This document shows, in pieces, positions 57,364 to 64,000 of a DNA stretch of 64,000 nt. A program made the translations under genes and the position numbers. This stretch comes from Rhodoferax sp. BLA1 (lineage in GTDB: Bacteria; Pseudomonadota; Gammaproteobacteria; Burkholderiales; Burkholderiaceae_C), in the NCBI RefSeq assembly GCF_013416775.1, contig NZ_SZVI01000005.1:124001-188000 (forward strand), in the 5' to 3' direction. The notes beneath the pieces were generated by a model that made no database searches, was not told the DNA's origin, and saw only the letters and a list, made by a program, of their open reading frames with translations. Positions within the stretch are counted from its first letter, which is position 1. Each line of letters opens with the position of its first letter.

Positions 57364-58378
57364 TTCGGTCGCGCCCGTCCTGCTTGGACCGGTACAGCGC
57401 AGCGTCAGCGCGAGCCGTCAGGCTGTGTGTGTCATCCTCGGGCTGGGCCAGGGCCACGCCGCCGGACATCGTGACCGTCAACACCAACGCCTGGGTACGC
57501 CGATCACGGATTTTCAGTGCCTTGGTGCGTGCGCGCACCTGCTCTGCCACCTTGAGGCATTCCTCCAAGGTGGTGTCGGGCACCAGCACGGCAAACTCCT
57601 CACCACCGTAACGCGCCACACTCAGCGTTCCTCCCGGCGGGAGACAAGTTTTGAACACCTCCCCCACGGCCTGCAACACACGGTCACCCTTGAGGTGGCC
57701 ATGGGTGTCGTTGACGGCCTTGAAATGGTCAATGTCAAACATGATCAGGCCATGCTGATGCGCCTCGCTGGCTGGCCGTGCCAGCATGGCGGCCAGTTTC
57801 TGGTCGAAGCCTTTGCGGTTGAGCACCTGGGTCAGCGTGTCGATCAGCGACTCGTCGCGCACCCGGTTGAGTTCGTTCTGCAGGCGCTGGATTTCGCTCT
57901 GGCTGCCCTTGACATCCGACTCCAGCGCATGGGCTGAGCTGCGCATCCGCGCCGTGCTCTCGATCACCTGAAGCACCATCGGTGCCGTGAGTGTGTTGTT
58001 GAGCGTTTGCAAATTGGCGGCCAGGGTGTCGAGCTGCGCACTGAACTGGTCGGCGCTGTTGCCGGTGCTGCCTGCCGCATCGGCCAGGGTGGTCATGACT
58101 TTCTGCAACTCGTTGCCAATGCGCTGCATCGCCTGCGGGTCCAGGTCCGCCACATGGGCCTGGTACAACATCAACAGGTCATCGTCGGTGAGTCGGCGAC
58201 CACCGCGCATCAGCAGGTCCATGGCGTGGTTCAAGCGGTTGTTGCTGCCAGCGGCGTACTCAAACCAGACGGTGTAAGTCAGTGGGTTGAAGGCCGCATC
58301 ATGCTGACCCATACGCGCCAGCACGATGCGCAGCAGCTCGGCGCTTTGTTCTTTCGACTGTGAGTAACGCAAGATCAA
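57350..58378 (-). CDS. GGDEF-domain diguanylate cyclase
   Basis: A 342 aa cytoplasmic protein: a helical N-terminal region (about 1-170) with a coiled-coil linker, then a GGDEF domain (about 178-342) with signature ARYGGEEFAVL (GGEEF variant, active form) and LIDTLTQVLNRKGFDQKL. The RxxD inhibitory site is absent before the GGEEF motif, so product inhibition may be lacking. No membrane segments. Convergent with mrdA. Confidence 0.9.
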   Translation of the reverse strand: MILRYSQSKEQSAELLRIVLARMGQHDAAFNPLTYTVWFEYAAGSNNRLNHAMDLLMRGGRRLTDDDLLMLYQAHVADLDPQAMQRIGNELQKVMTTLADAAGSTGNSADQFSAQLDTLAANLQTLNNTLTAPMVLQVIESTARMRSSAHALESDVKGSQSEIQRLQNELNRVRDESLIDTLTQVLNRKGFDQKLAAMLARPASEAHQHGLIMFDIDHFKAVNDTHGHLKGDRVLQAVGEVFKTCLPPGGTLSVARYGGEEFAVLVPDTTLEECLKVAEQVRARTKALKIRDRRTQALVLTVTMSGGVALAQPEDDTHSLTARADAALYRSKQDGRDRITCA

Positions 58379-58422
58379 CTTTCGAAGGAAGAGTCGACGG
58401 TCAAAGCCGTCATGTTAGCCAC

Positions 58423-59181
58423 TCAGCGCAGAAAGGCGTCATAACTGGTCTTCAAGATGAGCGCACTGACCACCACCAGAAACACCCCACGCACAAAGCC
58501 GGTGCCATGTTTGAGCGCCAGCCGGGTGCCCAGCAGGCTGCCCAGCACATTGGCCAAAGCCATCACCAGCACAAAATGCCACCAGATGTGTCCTTTGCTG
58601 ATGAACAACACCAGCGCCGCCACATTGGTGGCGCAGTTCACCAGCTTGGCGGCTGCCGAGGCGCTCAGAAAGTCGTAACCCAGCACCCGCACAAACAAAA
58701 ACACCAGAAAACTGCCGGTGCCCGGGCCAAAAAAGCCGTCATAAAACCCAATGACCAGACCAATCGCAGCTGCCGCCAGCTGCTCCTGACCCCCCGCAAA
58801 ACGCGGCACATGGGTGCGGCCCAGTTCCTTCTTGGCCAGCGTGTAGAGCAGCACCGCCAGCAGCACCAGCGGCAAGACCTTTCGCAAAAAATCTGGTGAG
58901 ATCACCGTCACTAACCAGGCCCCGGCAAACGAGGCCACCAGACCCGCCACGGCGGCTGGCCACAGGGCGACCCAGCGTATCTGAACCCGGCGGCTGTATT
59001 GCCAGGTGGCAAAGGCCGTACCCCACAGCGATGCCCCCTTGTTGGTGCCAAACAGGGTGGCCGGGTGGGCGGTGGGAAAAGCGGCAAACAGGGCAGGCAC
59101 CAGGATCAGGCCACCGCCACCAACGATGGCATCGACAAAACCGGCAAACAGACTGGCCAACGAGACAATGAGTAATTCCAT
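58423..59181 (-). CDS. TSUP-family sulfite/sulfonate permease (TauE/SafE)
   Basis: A 252 aa inner-membrane protein with about 8 helices of the TSUP family: SLASLFAGFVDAIVGGGGLI, GTNKGASLWGTAFA, the internal repeat GFYDGFFGPGTGSF and NCATNVAALVLF. TSUP members export or import anions such as sulfite and sulfoacetate; substrate not assignable. Start chosen at ATG 59181 (MELLIVSL); ATG 59190 is also in frame. Confidence 0.9.
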   Translation of the reverse strand: MELLIVSLASLFAGFVDAIVGGGGLILVPALFAAFPTAHPATLFGTNKGASLWGTAFATWQYSRRVQIRWVALWPAAVAGLVASFAGAWLVTVISPDFLRKVLPLVLLAVLLYTLAKKELGRTHVPRFAGGQEQLAAAAIGLVIGFYDGFFGPGTGSFLVFLFVRVLGYDFLSASAAAKLVNCATNVAALVLFISKGHIWWHFVLVMALANVLGSLLGTRLALKHGTGFVRGVFLVVVSALILKTSYDAFLR

Positions 59182-59216
59182 AGGGACCATTGTCGCATTG
59201 GCAGCAACTCGAACAG

Positions 59217-59273
59217 CTTCTATTTGTATAGCTATTGACCCTTGTTAGATAAGGGCTGTAAGCCAATTTTTTA
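59217..59273 (-). repeat. Dispersed repeat, minus-orientated copy
   Basis: On the minus strand it reads AAAATTGGCTTACAGCCCTT, ATCTAACAAGGGTCAATAGC and TATACAAAT. Dyad CCCTTATCTAACAAGGG and the ATAGCTAT end match the family. It lies upstream of the TSUP gene. Confidence 0.85.
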
Positions 59274-59310
59274 TATAAACCGGGACACCGCCTTGTGGGC
59301 GGCGCAGCCA

Positions 59311-59341
59311 TTAAAAAAGGCACCGGGTTGGCCGGTGCCTT
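59311..59341 (-). terminator. Rho-independent terminator for the rhodanese transcript
   Basis: Perfect 10 bp stem AAGGCACCGG (59317-59326) / CCGGTGCCTT (59332-59341). On the minus strand the stem is followed directly by TTTTTTAA. It lies about 200 nt downstream of the rhodanese stop. Confidence 0.8.
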
Positions 59342-59541
59342 GTCTCTGTTTTTTTGTGTGACCTCGTTGGGTCTGTCTCCTGGGGCCTCTCACCATGCCC
59401 GGGCGTAGCGCCCGGGTGATGGTTCAACTGTACGCGCCACAGCGGTCTGCGGCCATCGGGACATACCCTTTTCAGGTTTACCCTTGATCTGTGTCTAGGA
59501 ATCGGGTGCCTTGTGGGCTCATGTGGCCCGCAGCCGCAGAA
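59342..59541 (-). other. Structured 200 bp region downstream of the rhodanese gene
   Basis: No gene is apparent between the rhodanese stop and its terminator. A strong hairpin GCCCGGGCG-TAG-CGCCCGGG lies at 59398-59415, flanked by CACCAT/ATGGT remnants that extend the stem. It could be a structured 3' untranslated region or an undescribed small RNA ending at the terminator; no known RNA family was recognised. Confidence 0.4.
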
Positions 59542-59940
59542 CTACTTGGCCTCGCCCGTCACCACTGGCAAGCCAGCTTTGCTCCAGGCGATCAGACCAC
59601 CCTCCATGTTCACCGCCTTGGTGAAACCGGCCTTGGCCAGGATCTCCTGGGCACGGGCCGAGCGTTGGCCGCTGCGGCAGAACAACACCACCGGCTGGTT
59701 CTGGTGGGCGCGCAACTCCGGCAGGCGGCTCTCCAGCTGACCCAGCGGGATCAGCGTGGTGCCGGGCGCATGGCTCTCGGCGTATTCGTTGGGTTCGCGC
59801 ACATCAATCACCAACGCGCCCTGGCTTTGCAGGGTGGCACCCTGATTGACATCGACGCTGGCCACACCGGCCCAGGCGCCAAGCGAGGCGCTCAAAGCAA
59901 CACACACCAGTGCAGATCGAAGCCATTGTTTGTTTGTCAT
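59542..59940 (-). CDS. Periplasmic rhodanese-domain protein
   Basis: A 132 aa exported single-domain sulfurtransferase: signal peptide (about 1-25, ending GAWA), rhodanese domain with LVIDVREPNEYAESHAPG and active-site Cys in LFCRSGQRSA. The ATG at 59940 is preceded by AAGGTG; a GTG at 59949 is less likely. Its physiological thiol acceptor is unknown. Confidence 0.9.
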   Translation of the reverse strand: MTNKQWLRSALVCVALSASLGAWAGVASVDVNQGATLQSQGALVIDVREPNEYAESHAPGTTLIPLGQLESRLPELRAHQNQPVVLFCRSGQRSARAQEILAKAGFTKAVNMEGGLIAWSKAGLPVVTGEAK

Positions 59941-60000
59941 GCGGTTCACCTTGTTTGAAAAAGAGACAGAGCATACAGGCGAGCACCGGCCCCAGCCAGC

Positions 60001-61512
60001 TCAGATGTCAAATCTGACACCTTGCGCCAGCGGCAGCGCGCTGGAGTAGTTGATGGTGTTGGTGGCTCGGCGCATGTAGGCGCGCCAGGCGTCCGAGCCA
60101 CTTTCGCGGCCACCGCCGGTTTCTTTCTCACCCCCAAAAGCACCGCCAATTTCAGCACCCGAGGTGCCGATGTTCACATTGCTGATGCCGCAGTCCGACC
60201 CGGCTGCCGACAGGAAACTCTCCGCCTCACGCAGGTCGTTGGTGAAAATGCTCGACGACAGGCCTTGCGGCACGTCGTTGTTGAGCGCGATGGCCTGGGC
60301 CAGCGTCTGGTAGCTCAGGATGTAGAGGATGGGGGCAAAGGTCTCGTGGCGCACCACCTCGGTCTGCGCGGGCATCTCCACCAAGGCGGCGCTGACATAA
60401 AACGCCTGCGGGTACTGCGCTTGCAGAACCCGCTCACCCCCGGTGACCACCCCCCCTTGCTGGCGCGCCAGGACCAACGCCTTCTGCATGGCCTCAAACG
60501 CGGCCTGGTCGATCAGCGGGCCCAGCAGGGTGCCAGGCTCGGTGGGTGCGCCGATCCTGAAACTGGCATACGCCTTCTTGAGCCGCGCGACCAGATCACC
60601 ATAAACATCCGCATGCACGATCAGGCGCCGTGCGGTGGTGCAGCGCTGCCCAGCCGTGCCAGCTGCGGCAAAAGCCACCGCACGCACCGCCATGTCCAGG
60701 TCGGCACTGGGCGCCACCACAATGGCGTTGTTGCCACCCAGCTCCAGCAGGCTGCGGCCAAACCGTGCTGCAACCGCCTGGCCTACGGCACGGCCCATGC
60801 GGGTGCTGCCGGTGGCCGACACCAGGGCCACCTTGGGGTGGTCCACCAGCGCCTGGCCGACATCGGCGTGGCCCAGCAGCAGCTGGCTCAGGTCGCGGCT
60901 GAGCTCCGGTTGGCCAAAACGCACACAGGCGCGCTCAAACAGGGCCTGCACCGCCAATGCACACAGTGGCGCTTTCTCGGAGGGTTTCCAGACCACCGCA
61001 TTGCCACAGACCAGCGCCAAGGCCGCGTTCCAGGCCCACACCGCCACCGGGAAATTGAAGGCAGTGATCACCCCCACGGCACCCAGCGGGTGCCAGGTTT
61101 CCATCATGCGGTGGCCGGGGCGCTCGCTGGCCATCGTTGAACCGTAGAGTTGGCGCGACAGACCCACGGCAAAGTCGCAGATGTCGATCATCTCCTGCAC
61201 CTCACCCAGGCCTTCGGAGGAGACTTTGCCCACTTCCAGCGTCACCAGCTGACCCAGCGCCTGCTTGTGGGCACGCAACTCCTCACCCAACAGGCGCACC
61301 AGTTCACCGCGCTGCGGTCCCGGCACCACACGCCAGCGCAAAAAAGCGCCATGGGCACGCACGGCGGCGTGGGCCACCTGGTCCAAGGGGGTGCTGTGCA
61401 CCTGCGCCAGCAGCTGGCCGTCGATTGGCGACAGAGTAGCCAGATCTCCCCCTTGCAAGGCTTGGGGGGCCACACCCAAAGAGGCCATCAGTTCGGTCAC
61501 AGAGGTCTGCAT
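60001..61512 (-). CDS. ALDH7-family aldehyde dehydrogenase (aminoadipate semialdehyde dehydrogenase)
   Basis: A 503 aa NAD(P)-dependent dehydrogenase. Catalytic Cys is about residue 291 in AGQRCTTARR and the general base Glu about 257 in LELGGNNA; the cofactor motif is SATGSTRMGRAV. It resembles ALDH7 (AmaB/antiquitin), which oxidises L-2-aminoadipate-6-semialdehyde/piperideine-6-carboxylate. The neighbouring saccharopine/lysine dehydrogenase would supply that semialdehyde, so the pair suits lysine degradation to 2-aminoadipate. A repeat separates the two genes. Confidence 0.9.
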   Translation of the reverse strand: MQTSVTELMASLGVAPQALQGGDLATLSPIDGQLLAQVHSTPLDQVAHAAVRAHGAFLRWRVVPGPQRGELVRLLGEELRAHKQALGQLVTLEVGKVSSEGLGEVQEMIDICDFAVGLSRQLYGSTMASERPGHRMMETWHPLGAVGVITAFNFPVAVWAWNAALALVCGNAVVWKPSEKAPLCALAVQALFERACVRFGQPELSRDLSQLLLGHADVGQALVDHPKVALVSATGSTRMGRAVGQAVAARFGRSLLELGGNNAIVVAPSADLDMAVRAVAFAAAGTAGQRCTTARRLIVHADVYGDLVARLKKAYASFRIGAPTEPGTLLGPLIDQAAFEAMQKALVLARQQGGVVTGGERVLQAQYPQAFYVSAALVEMPAQTEVVRHETFAPILYILSYQTLAQAIALNNDVPQGLSSSIFTNDLREAESFLSAAGSDCGISNVNIGTSGAEIGGAFGGEKETGGGRESGSDAWRAYMRRATNTINYSSALPLAQGVRFDI

Positions 61513-61525
61513 GATTGCTCCTGAA

Positions 61526-61573
61526 AAAGGTGCTATTGGCCCTTATTTTATAAGGGCCGAAGCTCATTTTTAT
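61526..61573 (-). repeat. Dispersed repeat between the lysine-degradation genes
   Basis: On the minus strand: GATAAAAATGAGCTTCGGCC, CTTATAAAATAAGGGCCAAT and AGCACCTT. It has a perfect GGCCCTTATAAAATAAGGGCC dyad, the strongest hairpin of the family, and lies just upstream of the ALDH start. Confidence 0.85.
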
Positions 61574-61627
61574 CTATAAATCCTCGGGTCATCCGGTCGA
61601 CCAGGGCCTCTGCGCCCGGCGGTCCTC

Positions 61628-62722
61628 TCAACCTATCGACTCGACCTGACGCGACTGCTGGTAGGCGCTGCCAAAGCGGTTGGCCAGCAGATCGGGCAGG
61701 GCCACCTGCTCTTGTTTGATGAAGCCCGACTGCGGCAGTTTTTTCTCGCGGAACAGGTCGATGGCGCCGCAGATGCCGGCTGCCGTGGTGATCTGGATCG
61801 CACTCATCGGGTTGGTCTCGGAACGGTCGGCAAAAATCTTGCGCGCAAACACCTCTTGCATGAACTTGCCGTCACATTCACCGCTGACGGTGACAAACAC
61901 CAGCACCACGTCCTGCATCGTGAGCGGCACGGATTTGCGCAAAATCGCCTTGAGGGTTTCCTGGTCGTGCTGCATGCCCAGCTCTTGCAGCAGCATTTTC
62001 ATGATGGCGCCGTGGCCGGGGTAACGCACGGTCTTGTAGTCCAGCGTTTGCACCTTGCCTTTGAGTGTGTCGCACAGGGTGCCCAGACCGCCGGAGGTAT
62101 TGAAGGCTTCGTACTCGGTGCCGTCCAGGCTGAAATGTTCCATGCCTTCGAGTGGCAGCACCTCGATCACGTTGCCGTCACGGATGGCTTCGCAGGGGTG
62201 GCAATACTCGTTGATCAGGCCGTCCACACTCCAGGTCAGGTTGTATTTGAGCGAGTTGGTGGGGAAGGCAGGCAGCGCCCCCACGCGCATCTTGACCTCG
62301 TGCAACTCGGTGAATTTGCGGCTCAGGTGGTGCGCCACGATGCCGATAAACCCCGGCGCCAGACCACACTGCGGCATGAAAGCGGTTTTGGCGCCTTCGG
62401 CCAGGGCCATGATGCCGCGTGTGGCGGCCACGTCTTCGGTCAAATCAAAATAATGGCAACCAGCCGCCTTGGCCTGGGTTGCAACAGTGAGCGCCAGGTG
62501 GTAGGGCAAGGCGTTGATGACGGCGTCATAACCCGTCATGCTGTTGCGCAATTCGTCCACGTCCGAGGTGTCGATCAGCGCGGTTTCCACCGGCAGATGG
62601 GCCAGCGCCTTGAGCGCCACCACACTGCAATCGACCACCTTGACGGTGTAGTCACCACTCTTGGCCAACCAGGCCGCAATGGTTTGGCCGATGTGACCGG
62701 CACCCATTAAAACAACACGCAT
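61628..62722 (-). CDS. Saccharopine dehydrogenase family protein (probable lysine 6-dehydrogenase)
   Basis: A 364 aa NAD(P)-dependent enzyme with N-terminal Rossmann motif MRVVLMGAGHIGQTIAAWLA, then DAVINALPYHLALTVATQA and HYFDLTEDVAAT, as in saccharopine dehydrogenase C-family and lysine 6-dehydrogenase proteins. Paired with ALDH7 it most likely forms aminoadipate semialdehyde from lysine or saccharopine; no lysine-ketoglutarate reductase domain is present. AAGGAG precedes the ATG at 62722. Divergent from an Lrp regulator that likely controls it. Confidence 0.85.
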   Translation of the reverse strand: MRVVLMGAGHIGQTIAAWLAKSGDYTVKVVDCSVVALKALAHLPVETALIDTSDVDELRNSMTGYDAVINALPYHLALTVATQAKAAGCHYFDLTEDVAATRGIMALAEGAKTAFMPQCGLAPGFIGIVAHHLSRKFTELHEVKMRVGALPAFPTNSLKYNLTWSVDGLINEYCHPCEAIRDGNVIEVLPLEGMEHFSLDGTEYEAFNTSGGLGTLCDTLKGKVQTLDYKTVRYPGHGAIMKMLLQELGMQHDQETLKAILRKSVPLTMQDVVLVFVTVSGECDGKFMQEVFARKIFADRSETNPMSAIQITTAAGICGAIDLFREKKLPQSGFIKQEQVALPDLLANRFGSAYQQSRQVESIG

Positions 62723-62836
62723 GACTTGCTCCTTAAACATCACCGAGATGCACCCAGTTTAGGTCTCCTGCGTGTCGAAAGTGGTGGCTTATTGGACAAA
62801 ATCACGCTTGAAACAGACACTATGATGAATGTATTG

Positions 62837-62856
62837 TCATAACGTCAAATTTATGA
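62837..62856. promoter_or_regulatory. Dyad in the dehydrogenase/Lrp intergenic region
   Basis: Inverted repeat TCATAA (62837-62842) and TTATGA (62851-62856) with 8 nt between, ending 5 nt before the Lrp start codon. A plausible autoregulatory operator for the Lrp-type protein, overlapping where its ribosome site would be. Confidence 0.35.
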
Positions 62857-62860
62857 AACC

Positions 62861-63322
62861 ATGAGCCCAAACACCTTGCCCACACCTGTATTGCGCGACG
62901 CGCTGGACCGCCAACTGCTGGCACTGTTGCAGCTCAACGCGCGTGAATCGGCCGCCAACCTGGCGCGCCAGTTGGGCACCGCGCGCACCACAGTGCTGTC
63001 GCGCCTGAACCGCCTGGAGCGCGAAGGCGTCATTGCCGGCTACACCGTGCGCCTGGCGCAGGACATGCTCAACCAGGGCTTGCAGGCTTTTGTGGGCCTG
63101 ACGGTGCAGCCCAAGGCCGGGCGTGGCATCGAGGAGCAGCTGCAACGTATGCCCGAAGTGCGCCAGCTGTGTGCGGTAAGTGGTGAGTTTGACTACGTGT
63201 TGCTGCTGCGCGCGGAGTCGGCAGTGCGGCTCAACACCCTGCTCGACGACATCCGCAACCTCGAAGGAGTGGTCAAAACCACCACCTCGGTAGCGCTGGC
63301 CTGGAAGATCGAGCGCACCTGA
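62861..63322 (+). CDS. Lrp/AsnC-family transcriptional regulator
   Basis: A 153 aa feast/famine regulator: N-terminal helix-turn-helix (LDRQLLALLQLNARESAANL; RTTVLSRLNRLEREGVIAGY) and C-terminal RAM ligand-binding domain (AFVGLTVQPKAGRGIEEQL; VSGEFDYVLLLRAES). Divergently oriented to the lysine-degradation genes, so lysine or a pathway intermediate is the likely effector. Confidence 0.9.
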   Translation: MSPNTLPTPVLRDALDRQLLALLQLNARESAANLARQLGTARTTVLSRLNRLEREGVIAGYTVRLAQDMLNQGLQAFVGLTVQPKAGRGIEEQLQRMPEVRQLCAVSGEFDYVLLLRAESAVRLNTLLDDIRNLEGVVKTTTSVALAWKIERT

Positions 63323-63483
63323 AGAGCGGCGGCCCCGCGCCAGCGCAGTGGTGCATCAGTGCACGCTCTAGCCTCTCGGTCCAACTTTTGGCACGTTCCT
63401 TGCAGAAAAAGTAAAATACTGTTTCGTTTTTTGCAAATCGTTGGAACAGGCCCCTGCCTGACATAACCGAGAGTCTTCCCGCC

Positions 63484-64000
63484 ATGCGTATCAACCTCCC
63501 CGTGAGCCAGCAGGAGTACCAGTTTCCAGCGGCCGAAACCCTGCTGTCGACCACCACGCCAAACGGCACTATCACCTACGCCAATGCTGCGTTTGTGCGC
63601 ACCAGCGGTTATGCGGTGCATGAGCTGATGGGCCAGCCGCACAATTTGGTGCGCCACCCGGACATGCCGGTGGAAGCCTTTGAGGACATGTGGCGCACCC
63701 TCAAAGAGGGGCAATCCTGGCGCGCGGTGGTGAAAAACCGGCGCCAGAACGGGGACCACTACTGGGTCTGCGCCAACGCCGCACCCATGCGGCGCAAAGG
63801 CCAGCTCACCGGGTATCTGTCGGTTCGCACCCATCCCCCGCGCCAAGAGATTGATGCCGCTGCCCAGCTCTATGCCCGTTTTAAAGCGGGTAAGGCTGGC
63901 GGGCTGGCGTTCCACCGGGGCTTGGTGGTGCGCACCGGTTTGATGCGCTGGGCCAGTACCCTGCAGCTGCTGCCCACCGCCTGGCGTGTGCGCTTGCCGC
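63484..64000 (+). CDS. PAS-domain aerotaxis/chemotaxis receptor, 5' part (cut by window)
   Basis: The first 172 residues are visible and the frame is still open at the window end. It begins MRINLPVSQQEYQFPAAETL, followed by a PAS domain with NGTITYANAAFVRTSGYAVH, GQPHNLVRHPDMP and NGDHYWVCANAAPM, the hallmark FAD-binding PAS of Aer-type receptors that sense redox state. Membrane and signalling domains would follow. Confidence 0.88.
   Translation, partial: MRINLPVSQQEYQFPAAETLLSTTTPNGTITYANAAFVRTSGYAVHELMGQPHNLVRHPDMPVEAFEDMWRTLKEGQSWRAVVKNRRQNGDHYWVCANAAPMRRKGQLTGYLSVRTHPPRQEIDAAAQLYARFKAGKAGGLAFHRGLVVRTGLMRWASTLQLLPTAWRVRLP

Overview
The window is a 64 kb piece of a GC-rich betaproteobacterial chromosome, most likely from the Comamonadaceae and Rhodoferax-like. 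The inference rests on gene content (recA-recX, sucCD, a GatCAB transamidosome, mreBCD-mrdA, a pilT/pilU pair, type 2 argC, a TctE/TctD-type two-component pair) and on two short dispersed repeat families that I associate with that family. The genus is inference. No rRNA, tRNA, transposase, integrase or CRISPR array was seen.

Layout. 0-7.9 kb: DNA topoisomerase III with a histone-H1-like tail and a SWIB domain (minus), facing a SET-domain lysine methyltransferase, birA and a SPOR-domain protein; then a histidine kinase/response regulator pair and a MarR regulator. 8-13.1 kb: recA-recX, DUF2164, argC, sucCD with a clear terminator. 13.3-17.2 kb: a PP2C phosphatase, a double FHA protein and a GAF-fused secretion/pilus ATPase, which looks like a phospho-signalling module. 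17.4-23.2 kb: a CoA-transferase family protein, an M48 protease, rsmI and the conserved yraN-diaA-dolP block. 23.3-27.4 kb: a HIBADH-type reductase, pilU, pilT and the PLP homeostasis protein. 27.6-34.5 kb: a membrane-lipid modification cluster (flavin oxidoreductase, DUF1365, CFA-type methyltransferase, MFS carrier, DUF3833 lipoprotein, SDR, NTF2-like protein). 34.5-38.6 kb: GST, purB, yaeQ, enoyl-CoA hydratase and a MaoC hydratase. 38.7-42.8 kb: a type IV pilin gene with a sigma-54-like promoter, followed by two unlike O-antigen-ligase/PglL-type membrane proteins. The first, with pilA, is visibly AT-richer than its surroundings.

42.8-52.6 kb: moaC, a BepA-like protease, small membrane proteins, a FabG-type reductase, xth/pyrE, a DUF4124 protein and gatCAB. 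52.7-58.4 kb: mreB-mreC-mreD-mrdA and a diguanylate cyclase. 58.4-64 kb: a TSUP permease, a periplasmic rhodanese, a lysine-degradation pair (ALDH7 and a saccharopine/lysine dehydrogenase) with its divergent Lrp regulator, and the start of an Aer-like PAS chemoreceptor cut by the window end.

The most unusual structure is a roughly 50-60 bp dispersed repeat (core CTAGCCCTTAT..ATAAGGG..TAGCTATT). Seven clear intergenic or border copies and about six to eight diverged copies embedded in frame inside conserved genes are present. One supplies the recA stop codon, one the start and signal peptide of a protease, and one part of the TopB tail. Two other points are the SWIB-TopB/SET pairing, which resembles chromatin components, and two divergent gene pairs whose start codons share a single CATG.
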